64,000 bases of DNA. Source: Comamonas halotolerans (GTDB lineage: Bacteria > Pseudomonadota > Gammaproteobacteria > Burkholderiales > Burkholderiaceae_C). The position numbers and the translations under genes are program-made. How positions within the stretch are numbered: the stretch's first letter is position 1; the number at the start of each line of letters is the position of its first letter. Location of the stretch: NCBI RefSeq assembly GCF_030162935.1, contig NZ_JASAUZ010000012.1:186001-250000 (forward strand), written 5' to 3'. The notes under the pieces are model-generated. The model was not told the origin of the DNA and did not search any database. It saw nothing but the letters and a program-made list of their open reading frames with translations. Shown here one piece after another: positions 44,417 through 53,192 of the stretch.

Positions 44417-45106
44417 ATGCAAAGCCCCCGCCCTTCTGTTACTGTTGATTGCAGTGTTCGCCATTACAGCGGCGAGCACGCTGCGCATGTACATGATGGA
44501 CACGCCCAGGTGCTGTATGCATTGTCAGGGCGCATGGAACTGGAAGTGGACGGGCACAGCAGCTTCGTCGATACGGCGTGCGGACTGCTGATTCCTGCAG
44601 GTAGCCGCCATGGCTATCTCGCCCCACCGGGGGCTCAAATGCTGGTGCTGGATGTGCTTGGCCCCCATCAGCGTGATTTGGAAAAGCTGCGTCGCTTTCA
44701 AGTCCCTGCAAGCGCACGCTGCGCCCCGCATCTGCTTGCTCCTGAAGCACGCTTGCACCTGCTGCTTCAATCGCCGACATGGCTGGCACGCCGCAGCGTG
44801 AATGTGCAAGTCATTGAACAACAGGTCCGCAGCACGCTGCATACGGACTGGCCTACAGCACGCATGGCCGCGCTGTCGCACCTGAGCCCACAGCGCTTCC
44901 ACGCGCGCTGGCTGGAACTGACTGGCCATACCCCGCAACAGTGGCTGCGCCAGCTGCGCCTGGACGAAGCAGAGCGCCAACTGGCCCGGGGACGCAGCCT
45001 CAGCGCCTGCGCAACCGCCTGTGGCTATGCCACCGCCAGCGCGCTGGCCTATGCCTTGCGGCGCGACCGCGACACGGGTGCACGCCAATTGCGCCAGTCA
45101 CGTTAA
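44417..45106 (+). CDS. AraC-family regulator with cupin sensor
   Basis: The 229-residue protein has an N-terminal cupin ('SVRHYSGEHAAHVHDGHAQV', 'LYALSGRMELEVDG', 'LLIPAGSRHGY') and a C-terminal AraC double helix-turn-helix ('AALSHLSPQRFHARWLELTG', 'QWLRQLRLDEAERQLARGRS'). The second helix pair is slightly short compared with typical members. An EamA exporter gene follows 80 bp downstream on the same strand, a common pairing in which the regulator controls the exporter. ATG 44417 is chosen because upstream in-frame sequence lies inside the divergent ampG gene. Confidence 0.85.
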   Translation: MQSPRPSVTVDCSVRHYSGEHAAHVHDGHAQVLYALSGRMELEVDGHSSFVDTACGLLIPAGSRHGYLAPPGAQMLVLDVLGPHQRDLEKLRRFQVPASARCAPHLLAPEARLHLLLQSPTWLARRSVNVQVIEQQVRSTLHTDWPTARMAALSHLSPQRFHARWLELTGHTPQQWLRQLRLDEAERQLARGRSLSACATACGYATASALAYALRRDRDTGARQLRQSR

Positions 45107-45186
45107 AGGCTAGGCCTTGGCCTTCTGCCCCACACAATGCGTGTTTCTCGACATTTGCTGCGGCCAAAGCTGTCAGCATTTCTGAC

Positions 45187-46086
45187 ATGCCGCACTCCTC
45201 ATCTTCCACGCACGGCGTTGTGCTTGTACTTTTGGCCGCAGTCCTGTGGGGCACCACAGGAACCGCCCACAGTTTTGCCCCCGAAGGCATGTCCGCATTC
45301 TGGGTTGGTGCGCTGCGACTGGTCATGGCTGGCACATTTTTCGTGCTGCTTGGTCGCTTGCTGCGCCAAAGCACACCCAAACATACAGCACCACTGAACT
45401 GGTCGCGCGTGCTCCTTTGCGCACTGAGCATGGTGACCTACAACATGGCTTTTTTCGCTGGTTTGCAACACACCGGCGTGGGACTTGGAACAGCTGTGGC
45501 CATTGGTTCCAGCCCCGTCTGGGCAGGCTTGCTGCAAGCTGTGCTTCAACGCCGATGGCCCAGTGCCTTGTGGTGGCTGGGGACCTCCATAGGTGTGGCT
45601 GGCGGCTTCATCATGACAGTGGGGAAAGGGTCTGACATGGATGGATCCATGACCGGACTGCTGCTGTGTCTGCTGGCGGGTTTTGCTTACGGTGCCTACG
45701 CGGTCATCAGCCAGCCTCTGGTTCTGCAATCGGGAGTCACACGCGTGAATGCCTGGGTTTTTTTCAGCGCCGCTCTGATGGCCTTGCCCATTGCCGCCCT
45801 GCTGGGTGGAACACCCCATACCAGCCCGCAAGGCTGGGCCGTGGTGATCTACCTTGGCGTGGTCGCCACCGGAGTGGCCTATCTGTTGTTTTCTGCGGGC
45901 CTGCGCAGCATTTCCGCCGCCACCAGTGTGGCGCTGAGCAAATTTGAACCGATTACAGCTTTTGTGCTGTCGATACTGATCGTGGGTGAACGCCCTGGGT
46001 GGCTGGCCTTCGCAGGTTTGGGCTTGGTGCTTCTGGGTCTATGGCTGGTGGTGCACAGCGAAATGCGACAAAACCGACAACACTAG
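45187..46086 (+). CDS. EamA/DMT-family transporter
   Basis: The 299-residue protein has about ten membrane helices in two EamA repeats: 'VLVLLAAVLWGTTGTAHSFA' starts the first and 'TGLLLCLLAGFAYGAYAVIS' the second, ending 'VGERPGWLAFAGLGLVLLGL'. These exporters carry metabolites, amino acids or drugs, and the substrate is not predictable. The AraC-type gene upstream is its likely regulator. ATG 45187 places the first helix correctly; the longer open frame overlaps the AraC gene. Confidence 0.88.
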   Translation: MPHSSSSTHGVVLVLLAAVLWGTTGTAHSFAPEGMSAFWVGALRLVMAGTFFVLLGRLLRQSTPKHTAPLNWSRVLLCALSMVTYNMAFFAGLQHTGVGLGTAVAIGSSPVWAGLLQAVLQRRWPSALWWLGTSIGVAGGFIMTVGKGSDMDGSMTGLLLCLLAGFAYGAYAVISQPLVLQSGVTRVNAWVFFSAALMALPIAALLGGTPHTSPQGWAVVIYLGVVATGVAYLLFSAGLRSISAATSVALSKFEPITAFVLSILIVGERPGWLAFAGLGLVLLGLWLVVHSEMRQNRQH

Positions 46087-46137
46087 GTCACGAGCAGCTT
46101 CTACACTCGGACGCATTGAAGATGGAGTCAGACCACC

Positions 46138-47052
46138 ATGCGCCCCAATCAACCCCAGACCGCACACACCGACGATTCGCTCAACATCGCCTGCTGGTGC
46201 GGTAGCTCCCACACCGCCGGTGCCGCCCACAGCCTGTGGCAAGCACGCCGCGCTTTCTTGCAGCTAGGCGGCCTGGCAGCGACCGCAACGGCCTTGCCTG
46301 CATGGGCCCAGGTTCAGGTAGGCGAGGCTTCACGCCTGCGCCATCTGATTCCCGCTGAAGAGCTGGAGCAAGCAGCATCCCAGCAATACACCGAGCTGAT
46401 CCAGCAAGCGCACTCACAAGGGGCTTTGGTGGCCAACAACGACGCCCAGACGCAGCGCTTGCACCGCATCGCCAAATCCCTGATCCCTTACACACCAGCA
46501 TGGAACGAACGCGCCAGTGACTGGAAATGGGCGGTGGCCTTGATTCGCAGCGACGATGTGAATGCTTTTTGCATGCCCGGAGGCAAGATTGCCTTTTTCA
46601 CCGGCATCATCCAGAAATTGAAGCTCAGTGATGATGAGATCGCCATGGTCATGGGGCACGAAATGGCCCATGCGCTGCGTGAGCACTCGCGTGAGCAGCT
46701 GGCCAAGAACTCCGCTACCAGTATTGGCATATCGCTCGGTGCGCAACTCCTGGGACTAGGTGATGTTGGCAACTATGCTGCGCGCCTGGGTGGCCAGTTG
46801 CTCAGCCTGCGCTTTAGCCGCAACGATGAAAGCGATGCGGACTTGGTCGGCCTGGAAATTGCTGCACGAGCGGGCTACAAGCCTCAGGCTGCCGTGATGC
46901 TGTGGGAAAAAATGGGGAACGCCACTGGCAGCAATGCGAATGGCTTGTCCTTTTTGTCCACCCACCCCAGCGGGCCTGATCGCATCCGGGAACTACAGCG
47001 CAATGTGCCTTTGGTGCAAGGCCTCTACGAAGCGGCACGGCGTTCACGGTAA
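46138..47052 (+). CDS. M48-family metallopeptidase, exported
   Basis: The 304-residue protein has an unusual long N-terminus with a Tat-like motif RRAFLQ at 37-42 and a hydrophobic stretch to a probable cleavage after Ala57 (LPAWA). The zinc protease core contains HEMAH (174-178) and the third ligand Glu231 in 'RNDESDADLVGLE', with 'NAFCMPGGKIAFFTGIIQKL' before it. BepA/LoiP-like relatives act in the periplasm on outer-membrane proteins. A Cys-containing segment 'IACWCGSSH' upstream of the Tat-like motif is odd. The real start could be internal near the RR motif, but no better ATG is evident. Confidence 0.86.
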   Translation: MRPNQPQTAHTDDSLNIACWCGSSHTAGAAHSLWQARRAFLQLGGLAATATALPAWAQVQVGEASRLRHLIPAEELEQAASQQYTELIQQAHSQGALVANNDAQTQRLHRIAKSLIPYTPAWNERASDWKWAVALIRSDDVNAFCMPGGKIAFFTGIIQKLKLSDDEIAMVMGHEMAHALREHSREQLAKNSATSIGISLGAQLLGLGDVGNYAARLGGQLLSLRFSRNDESDADLVGLEIAARAGYKPQAAVMLWEKMGNATGSNANGLSFLSTHPSGPDRIRELQRNVPLVQGLYEAARRSR

Positions 47053-47148
47053 GCCAGCAGAACACTTTTCAACCAAACCACCCTTTTCTGCCCAGCTTTG
47101 GCAAAATCAATAGCGGCTTGCATGGGGCTGAAAAGCCTTTTTCAAACC

Positions 47149-47787
47149 TCAGGTGTTGCCCACATAGGGGTTCGCCTTGCGCTCGCGCCCAAAGCTGCTT
47201 TCAGGGCCGTGACCAGGAATGAACACGGTGTCATCGCCCATGGGCCACAGGCGTTGCACGATGGAGTCGATCAGCTGCTGGTGATTGCCTTGGGGAAAAT
47301 CAGTGCGGCCAATGCTTCCCGCAAACAGCACATCACCCACAAAACAGCGCTCAATTTGCGGTGCATGAAACACCACATGACCCGGTGTATGCCCAGGTGT
47401 ATGGCGCACATTCAATACTTCCTGCCCGATGCGCACCGTGTCACCATCTTGCAACCAGCGCGTGGGCTCAAAAGACTGCGCCTCGGGAAAACCGAACATG
47501 GCACCTTGCTGCGGCAAGCCTTCAATCCAGAAGCGATCGCCTTCATTGGGACCGATGATTTCCAGCGGCAGCTTGCTTGCCAGCTCCGCCACCCCCCCTG
47601 CGTGATCAATGTGGGCATGCGTAAGCCAGATGGCTTTGAGGTTCAGACCCAGACGCTCCACCTCCCATTCAATGGTTTCAAGGTCTCCGCCAGGATCAAT
47701 GACCGCCGCATCCATGGTTTGGTCGCACCACACCAAAGAACAATTTTGCTGAAAGGCTGTCACGGGAACGGTCTGATATTGGAGCAT
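47149..47787 (-). CDS. MBL-fold hydrolase (glyoxalase II-like)
   Basis: The 212-residue protein has the metallo-beta-lactamase motif THAHIDHAGG (near residue 60), then 'HTPGHTPGHVVF', 'CFVGDVLFAGSIGRTDFPQG' and the distal histidine in 'VFIPGHGPESSFGRER'. Members hydrolyse thioesters such as S-lactoylglutathione or act as short YcbL-type glyoxalase II enzymes, which this length resembles. It is convergent with the M48 gene. ATG 47787 is preferred over 47841. It stands 56 bp before the azurin terminator region on the same strand. Confidence 0.87.
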   Translation of the reverse strand: MLQYQTVPVTAFQQNCSLVWCDQTMDAAVIDPGGDLETIEWEVERLGLNLKAIWLTHAHIDHAGGVAELASKLPLEIIGPNEGDRFWIEGLPQQGAMFGFPEAQSFEPTRWLQDGDTVRIGQEVLNVRHTPGHTPGHVVFHAPQIERCFVGDVLFAGSIGRTDFPQGNHQQLIDSIVQRLWPMGDDTVFIPGHGPESSFGRERKANPYVGNT

Positions 47788-47842
47788 GGGGGCGATCGTT
47801 GATGTAAGAAATCCAAATATTGTGGCGGAAGCTGACCACAAT

Positions 47843-47878
47843 AAAAAAAGCCTTGTGTGTCAAAGGCACACAAGGCTT
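47843..47878 (-). terminator. Terminator of the azurin gene
   Basis: AAGCCTTGTGTG (47848-47859) pairs with CACACAAGGCTT (47867-47878). On the minus strand it is followed by TTTTTTTATTG, a strong intrinsic terminator. Confidence 0.92.
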
Positions 47879-47902
47879 GGCATCAATGCTGCAAGCAAGC
47901 AG

Positions 47903-48367
47903 TTAGCTGCCTAGCTTGAGTGCACCTCGCATGATGAAGGAGTGGCCGGGGAAAGAGCAGAAATAGGTGTAGTCCGTTCCTGCCTTGAGCTTAGAGACAT
48001 CGATATCCACCGAAGTGCTCTCGCCACCACCCACCATCTTGGAGTGTGCAATCACACGTGTGTCGCCTGGCTTCACGTAGTCGGCGGCCGCGCCAGCCTT
48101 CATGCCATCAGCAGCCGTGGCGTTCGAATCAGCAGTTGTCGTCAGCACAATGTTGTGGCCCATCGCGGATTTGGGCATCTTGCCAACGTGCTTCAAGTTC
48201 ATGGTGAACTTGCTGCATGCCTTGGGCACTTCAACACTCTTGATGTTGTACTGCATCTGGTCATTGCCCTCAATGGTGATAGCACAATCCGCTGCCAGAG
48301 CCGGAATGGAGAAAGCACCAGTGGTCAACAAGGCCAGCGTCATCAAACTCTTCTTCACGATCAACAT
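47903..48367 (-). CDS. azu: Azurin, periplasmic blue copper protein
   Basis: The 154-residue precursor has a signal peptide (1-25, ending ALA) and a mature azurin with all type 1 ligands: His71 ('AMGHNIVL'), Cys137, His142 and Met146 ('FCSFPGHSFIM'). The disulfide cysteines Cys28 and Cys51 are also present. Azurin carries electrons from the cytochrome bc1 or cytochrome c pool to periplasmic acceptors such as copper nitrite reductase. An FNR/DNR-type box lies 133 bp upstream of the start, so it is probably induced at low oxygen or by NO, along with the nirK cassette. ATG 48367 follows AAGGA; a longer frame lacks a signal at its start. Confidence 0.95.
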   Translation of the reverse strand: MLIVKKSLMTLALLTTGAFSIPALAADCAITIEGNDQMQYNIKSVEVPKACSKFTMNLKHVGKMPKSAMGHNIVLTTTADSNATAADGMKAGAAADYVKPGDTRVIAHSKMVGGGESTSVDIDVSKLKAGTDYTYFCSFPGHSFIMRGALKLGS

Positions 48368-48810
48368 CCTTTGGAATGGTTGGAGGAAAGGCTGTGGTTT
48401 CACAGCACTGCAATCAACGTCTATTCTCAAATAAAAACTATTAAATTGGTGTCTTTTTCCAATTACGCATTTCAAAGTGGTCTATTTCACCATGATCCTT
48501 TGACAACTATCAAAATACACAGCACGCGTTCAGACCGCAAGCTTTTTGTGTGTTCACTTTTCCGGCCTGAGCGCTCGGAATTCAGAAGCCCTTGCTTTGA
48601 GAACAGCGAACAAACCCAAGCGTGCTGCTCTCAAACTATACAAACCATGCTCGCCTTCTGTATCCGAGGCGACAGGCCCGGTTGAATACGAGCAGTTGCG
48701 CCCCCGTCCCAAGCGCCTGTAGCAGCTAGCATTCGCTGCAGTATTAGCCCCACCCACACATTGCTGCACACCGCTTTGCATAATTTCAGTTCCACTTAGA
48801 CTTGCCTGTT
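48368..48810. other. Intergenic region, azurin / flavin reductase
   Basis: No gene is supported in this 443-bp gap. It holds the divergent promoters and one clear FNR/DNR dyad at 48500-48513. The remainder shows no convincing RNA element or repeat. Confidence 0.4.
48500..48513 (-). promoter_or_regulatory. FNR/DNR box upstream of azurin
   Basis: TTGAC-AACT-ATCAA is a full match to TTGAY-N4-RTCAA. It lies 133-146 bp upstream of the azurin start codon, far enough to need a long 5' leader if the activator sits at -41. Confidence 0.7.
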
Positions 48811-49314
48811 GTGAATACCTCCACCCTTGCGGCACCGGTGTGCCCGCCAGCTTTTACCGAACGAGACTTCCGCAATGCCCTGGGGCAGTTTGCTACGGGG
48901 GTGACGGTGGTCACCACCGTAGATGTACAAGGCCGCCCCGTGGGCATGACCGTGAGTTCCTTCAACTCTGTTTCCCTGGAGCCTGCTCTGGTGCTGTGGA
49001 GCATTGCGCGCACTTCCGGCTGCTATCCTGCTTTCGAGCAGGCGCCTTACTACGCGATCCATGTGCTGGCCAGCCACCACCGAGATTTGGCTTACCAATT
49101 CGCACAGCGCGGCATCGACCGCTTTGCCAATGTTCATTGGCAGGCCAACACACACGGCGTGCCGCTACTGGAAGACACTTTGGCGACCTTTGAATGCCGT
49201 GCGCGCAGCCAGTATGCCGAGGGCGATCACCTCATCATGGTGGGAGAAGTGCTGGCTTGCCGCCACGCCGCGCATGCAGGCCCGCTGCTCTATCATGGAG
49301 GGCAGATGCGCTAA
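48811..49314 (+). CDS. Flavin reductase-family protein
   Basis: The 167-residue protein matches the HpaC/flavin reductase-like FMN-binding split barrel: 'FRNALGQFATGVTVVTTVDV', 'GRPVGMTVSSFNSVSLEPAL', 'YYAIHVLASHHRDLAYQFAQ', 'GDHLIMVGEVLACRHAAHAG'. It would reduce flavin with NAD(P)H for a partner monooxygenase, or act as a small flavoprotein oxidoreductase. No monooxygenase gene is adjacent. No ATG is available near the conserved start; GTG 48811 is chosen and TTG 48802 is an alternative. Confidence 0.85.
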   Translation: MNTSTLAAPVCPPAFTERDFRNALGQFATGVTVVTTVDVQGRPVGMTVSSFNSVSLEPALVLWSIARTSGCYPAFEQAPYYAIHVLASHHRDLAYQFAQRGIDRFANVHWQANTHGVPLLEDTLATFECRARSQYAEGDHLIMVGEVLACRHAAHAGPLLYHGGQMR

Positions 49315-49335
49315 AGCAAATTTCGCGCACCTATA

Positions 49336-49389
49336 AAGAAACCGCAGCCCTTACACAAGGCACTGCGGTTTTTTATCGGCAACGGTGGT
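49336..49389 (+). terminator. Terminator module, copy A (flavin reductase gene)
   Basis: ACCGCAG (49341-49347) pairs with CTGCGGT (49363-49369), with an inner CCTT/AAGG stem, and is followed by TTTTTTA. The sequence is nearly identical to the module at 59986-60040, including about 20 bp after the stem, so it may be a dispersed repeat. Confidence 0.8.
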
Positions 49390-49568
49390 CATGAAAGCCA
49401 TAAGGAGGACCGCGGGCACGCGCATCACGCCCAGCGCTTGGTCCAACTCCTCCGTTGCATACGACAGCAGGGGCTGCCAGATATGCAACTTCTTCGCTAC
49501 GTGAGTCTTCCGCTGCAAGCACGAACGGGTCTCAGACTTGCAGCTTCACTGGAATGTCATGAACCCCG

Positions 49569-51848
49569 TCAGAAATCCATCGCTGCGGAGAGCAAGAAGG
49601 TACGGGGCGCCCCCAGCCCCAGGCTTGTGAAGTGGGGCTTGGCCCAATATGCCTTGTTACCTACGTTGGTGACGGAGGCTCGCAACGTCAGCGGATAGCC
49701 TGTGAGCTTGGTGACATAGCGCGCACCAACATCGAACACGGTACGCCCTGGTATCGACAAGGAATTGTCAGAGCTGAGGTATTGCTTGGATGCCGAGCTT
49801 GCATTGGCCGTCAGGGTCAAACCTTGTGCTGCGGGTACATCCCATTCAGCACCCAGCTTGGCCTGCCATTTTGGCAAGCCCGTCGCCTGCTTACCTTCAT
49901 CGGCAGCTGCAGCGGCTTTCACCACCTCGGCATCTGAGTAGGCAATTCCGCCCATCAGTCGCACGCCCTGCACAGGCGAGCCAAAGAATCCCCATTCCAC
50001 CCCCCTGTTGCGCTGCTCTCCACCAAACGAGAATACGTTGGTGATTGGGTTGGTGTAGCTGCTTGGACGCTTGATTTCATACACGCTGAGGGTATGGGCG
50101 AAATCACCAAGGTCGAACTTGACGCCCACTTCCTTTTGCCGGGTCTTGTAAGGCGCAAAAACCTCACCGGCATTGGCCACCGTATTGGGGGCCATGGCCC
50201 CCTGGCTCAAGCCCTCGATGTAGTTGCCGTATATGGATATCTGGTCCGTCGCCTTGAGCACAAGCGCGACGGCTGGGGTCGTGGCGCTTTGCTTGTAGCG
50301 ATGGCCCATGCGTGCGCCTGTCATGCTGTTAAAGCTGTCGTTGATCACTTCCTGGTGACGCACACCCAGGGTCAGCTGAATCCGGTCCTTGGCAAAAGAC
50401 AGCGTGTCCGCGACGCCAATACTGCTCAAGCGTGTATCGGTACGGGTGAGTGCAGGAATATTGCCAGGACGTGGCGCTGCAGGGCCCCAGACCGGGTTGT
50501 AGATATTGGACACCCAGGGCTTGGGCAGAACGTTTCTGAACCCTCGGAGAACATATTCCTCATCGTAGTACGTGGCGTTGATGGCGTACTGATGACCAAC
50601 CGCTCCCGTGCGTGCCTTGCCCTGCAGGCCGACTTCCGCTGATTTGCGCTCCATCCTGTCTGACACGCCGCTGAAGTTGGTCCGGAAGTCTCCCGCTTCA
50701 TTGAACACTTGGCCCACACCCATGATGGTGTCGATTTCTGACTTGCTGGTGCCCGCGGCGACATAGGCCATCAGCTGATCAGTCAGATCGACTTCGCCGC
50801 GCACCATGGCACCTTTGTCCATGCTGTCGTAGTAGGCCCAAGGGGGATTCCACGAAGAAGCATCTGGCTTTGGCGGCTTGGGAACAGCAAGACCGGGCAC
50901 GAGTGTCAGGCCTCGCGTCATTCCATACACGCGATCCTTGGTCTGGAACAAATCTGCGGACACCCGCACGCCATCACCCCGCCAATCCATGCCAAGGGAA
51001 GCCAGCGTAACTTTCTTGTCCTGCTTGTTGATGGCCGTGTCGCCATCCCGATAAGCGCCGTTGAAGCGGATACCAAACTGCTTGTTCTCACCAAAGCGAC
51101 GACCCAGGTCTAAATGACCACCAAAATGCGAATCAGACATGTAGCTGGCGGTGAGCCGTGTCAAAGGTTCATTTCCCGCGCGCTTGGAAACCAGGTTCAC
51201 CGCACCACCAGCCGACCCCTTTGGCGGCATTCCATTGAGCAAGGCTGAAGGGCCTTTGAGCACGTCAACACGCTCATACATCTCTGGGAGATTTCGGTGA
51301 TACCCCCCCATGCCAGCCAGACCGTTGACAGTCACATCGGCTACGGCGGATGCAAGCCCACGGATTGAATACGTCTCCAGGCTCTCGCCGGGAACGCCGC
51401 CCATGAATACCGTTGGATCAGTCTTGGAGATCACTTCCTGGATGTCACCAGCCTGCAGATCTTCCATGTATTTTTCGGTGTAAGTGATGGTGGAAAAAGG
51501 CGTTTCCATGAAGTCTTTTTCACCAAGAAGCCCCATGCGAGCGCCAGAGCTCACTTGTCCACCGGAGTATGTGGGCGCGGTCGTTGCTTCCTTGACCACC
51601 ACCGACGGAAGTGTCGCCTCCTCACCTGCGGGCAACGGAGATGCTGGTTTCCCGCCAGCAGCATTTGTTGTGTCATGCGTCTGCGCCAGTGCCGGTTGCA
51701 CCGCAGCAGTCAAAGCAGCAAATGCCAGCCCGGACAGCACGGCGCTGCGCACTGCCAATGTGATTCGGTTAGGAATGAAGCCAAAGTTTGAGGGCATTGG
51801 CTGCCGTGAGAATCGCACGGTGGGTTGAGTCGAATGGGGTTTGGCCAT
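49569..51848 (-). CDS. TonB-dependent siderophore receptor
   Basis: The 759-residue outer-membrane protein has a signal peptide (cleavage near the ALA at about 55). A plug domain follows ('VFMGGVPGESLETYSIRGLA', 'VLKGPSALLNGMPPKGSAGG'), then a 22-strand barrel ending in the typical terminal Phe ('LLSAAMDF'). Plug and barrel motifs resemble ferric-siderophore receptors of the FoxA/FcuA/FhuA type. It is the last gene of a six-gene minus-strand iron-uptake block, with the lipoprotein receptor gene immediately upstream. The TonB box is not clear. The siderophore is unknown; the receptor most likely takes up an exogenous hydroxamate or mixed siderophore, as no biosynthetic genes are present here. 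Confidence 0.88.
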   Translation of the reverse strand: MAKPHSTQPTVRFSRQPMPSNFGFIPNRITLAVRSAVLSGLAFAALTAAVQPALAQTHDTTNAAGGKPASPLPAGEEATLPSVVVKEATTAPTYSGGQVSSGARMGLLGEKDFMETPFSTITYTEKYMEDLQAGDIQEVISKTDPTVFMGGVPGESLETYSIRGLASAVADVTVNGLAGMGGYHRNLPEMYERVDVLKGPSALLNGMPPKGSAGGAVNLVSKRAGNEPLTRLTASYMSDSHFGGHLDLGRRFGENKQFGIRFNGAYRDGDTAINKQDKKVTLASLGMDWRGDGVRVSADLFQTKDRVYGMTRGLTLVPGLAVPKPPKPDASSWNPPWAYYDSMDKGAMVRGEVDLTDQLMAYVAAGTSKSEIDTIMGVGQVFNEAGDFRTNFSGVSDRMERKSAEVGLQGKARTGAVGHQYAINATYYDEEYVLRGFRNVLPKPWVSNIYNPVWGPAAPRPGNIPALTRTDTRLSSIGVADTLSFAKDRIQLTLGVRHQEVINDSFNSMTGARMGHRYKQSATTPAVALVLKATDQISIYGNYIEGLSQGAMAPNTVANAGEVFAPYKTRQKEVGVKFDLGDFAHTLSVYEIKRPSSYTNPITNVFSFGGEQRNRGVEWGFFGSPVQGVRLMGGIAYSDAEVVKAAAAADEGKQATGLPKWQAKLGAEWDVPAAQGLTLTANASSASKQYLSSDNSLSIPGRTVFDVGARYVTKLTGYPLTLRASVTNVGNKAYWAKPHFTSLGLGAPRTFLLSAAMDF

Positions 51849-51982
51849 GCGATGCTCCTTTCAGTTGAAATTTGGGTGGCTCTCGCCACAGGTCACAGGT
51901 GAAAAAAGGGGGGAAGCGAAAAGCAAGAGGGATAAGTCGAATGCATTGACGGCATTGAACTGACTGCCTGCCACGCAGAAAA

Positions 51983-52990
51983 TCAGTTTCGATAGCCTTG
52001 GATGACGTCGTCGATCACGAGCTTCACGGAGCTCGGGCTTGCTGCCGTGACATACCAGGCTTCAGCGTCGGCAAAGACCACACGCCCGTTCTTCCAGGCA
52101 TTGGTCTGACGCAGCAAGGGGTTGCTCAGCGTTTGAGCATCCAGCGCGTGACGACGCTCCATCACGGCAGTGCGGTCAACGATATAAATCGCGTCGGGAT
52201 TGGTTTGCTGGATGAACTCGCTGGAAATCGGCTGACCATGCAGACCGGTTTCTGCTGCCGGGCTGGCCGGCTTTACACCCAGCGCGTTGAAAACGAATCC
52301 GTAGCGTGACTGCACACCGAAAGAGCTGAAAGCGCCGTTGTTGTGCAACACGATCAGTGCCTTGTCGGGGCGATCCTGGGTAATGCTTCTGGCCTCATTG
52401 ACCTTGGCGTCCAGCTCTGCGGCTTTCTGGCGGGCGAGGTCCAGCTTTCCGAATATCTGGCCCAAGGTCAGCAGGTGCTCCTTGATGACCTCGATGTGCT
52501 TGCTCTGACTGTCGCGGTAGTCCACATCGAAGTGAATGGTCGGGGCGATCTCGCTAAGTTCCTTGTAATGCTGCGCCTGCAGTGAAGTCATCAAAATCAG
52601 ATCCGGCTTGGCCGCATGCACCCGCTCCACATTGGGCTGAACGATGGCGCCGGTGTCCTGCACGTCTGCCGAATCCTTGTATTTGCTCAGGAAGTGCGGA
52701 ATGAAGTCCTTGGGCATGCCCACAACCGGAACACCCAGTTGGTCAAGAAAATCGACCTCGTTCATGTCAAGCGCCACCACACGGTGCGGCAGTCTCTCGA
52801 TCACGGTTGTTCCCAATTTGTGCTTCACCGTGACGGATTCGTAGGCTTGCAACGCGCTGCTGCTGACAGCAGCAGGCTGCGTCAATGCCTGTGGCGTATC
52901 AGCCGATTTCTCGCCGCAGCCCTGTAAGGCAAGCGTCGCGGCAATCAGCAAGGTCAACGCCCCATAACGATGTTGGTGCTTGAGTGTCAT
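51983..52990 (-). CDS. Siderophore ABC transporter substrate-binding lipoprotein
   Basis: The 335-residue protein has a lipoprotein signal with lipobox LQGC (cleavage before Cys25) and a FatB/CeuE/YclQ-type helical-backbone binding domain ('VVALDMNEVDFLDQLGVPVV', 'VERVHAAKPDLILMTSLQAQ', 'SPSSVKLVIDDVIQGYRN'). It captures ferric siderophore and delivers it to the FecCD permeases. A start at 53212 would add 74 residues without similarity, so ATG 52990 is used. It lies between the permease genes and the TonB receptor. Confidence 0.88.
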   Translation of the reverse strand: MTLKHQHRYGALTLLIAATLALQGCGEKSADTPQALTQPAAVSSSALQAYESVTVKHKLGTTVIERLPHRVVALDMNEVDFLDQLGVPVVGMPKDFIPHFLSKYKDSADVQDTGAIVQPNVERVHAAKPDLILMTSLQAQHYKELSEIAPTIHFDVDYRDSQSKHIEVIKEHLLTLGQIFGKLDLARQKAAELDAKVNEARSITQDRPDKALIVLHNNGAFSSFGVQSRYGFVFNALGVKPASPAAETGLHGQPISSEFIQQTNPDAIYIVDRTAVMERRHALDAQTLSNPLLRQTNAWKNGRVVFADAEAWYVTAASPSSVKLVIDDVIQGYRN

Positions 52991-53090
52991 TTCTGTCCTC
53001 TTTCTGGATTGAAGTCGTTGCACAGGCTGTTGTGCTTGCTGTGCGTGATCAGGAAATACCGCCCCTAAAGTTCCCACATGCCTGCGCCGT

Positions 53091-53123
53091 TGGGGGCTAA
53101 CAGCAAAGTCCATCGCGCCCCCA
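53091..53123 (-). repeat. Intercistronic hairpin between permease and binding-protein genes
   Basis: TGGGGGC (53091-53097) pairs with GCCCCCA (53117-53123) across a 19-base loop. No T-run follows on the minus strand. In iron operons such structures often boost the binding-protein message relative to the permeases. Confidence 0.45.
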
Positions 53124-53192
53124 GAAAGCGCACTGACACTTCGCACAGAACGGCTCTGCAGCCATTCGCTTTTGAACGCTTGTGGGCGGCGG

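Noticed and set aside
48554-48835. Possible 93-codon minus-strand gene in the azurin/flavin reductase gap
   Set aside because: There is no ribosome site or recognisable motif, and it overlaps the start of the flavin reductase gene.
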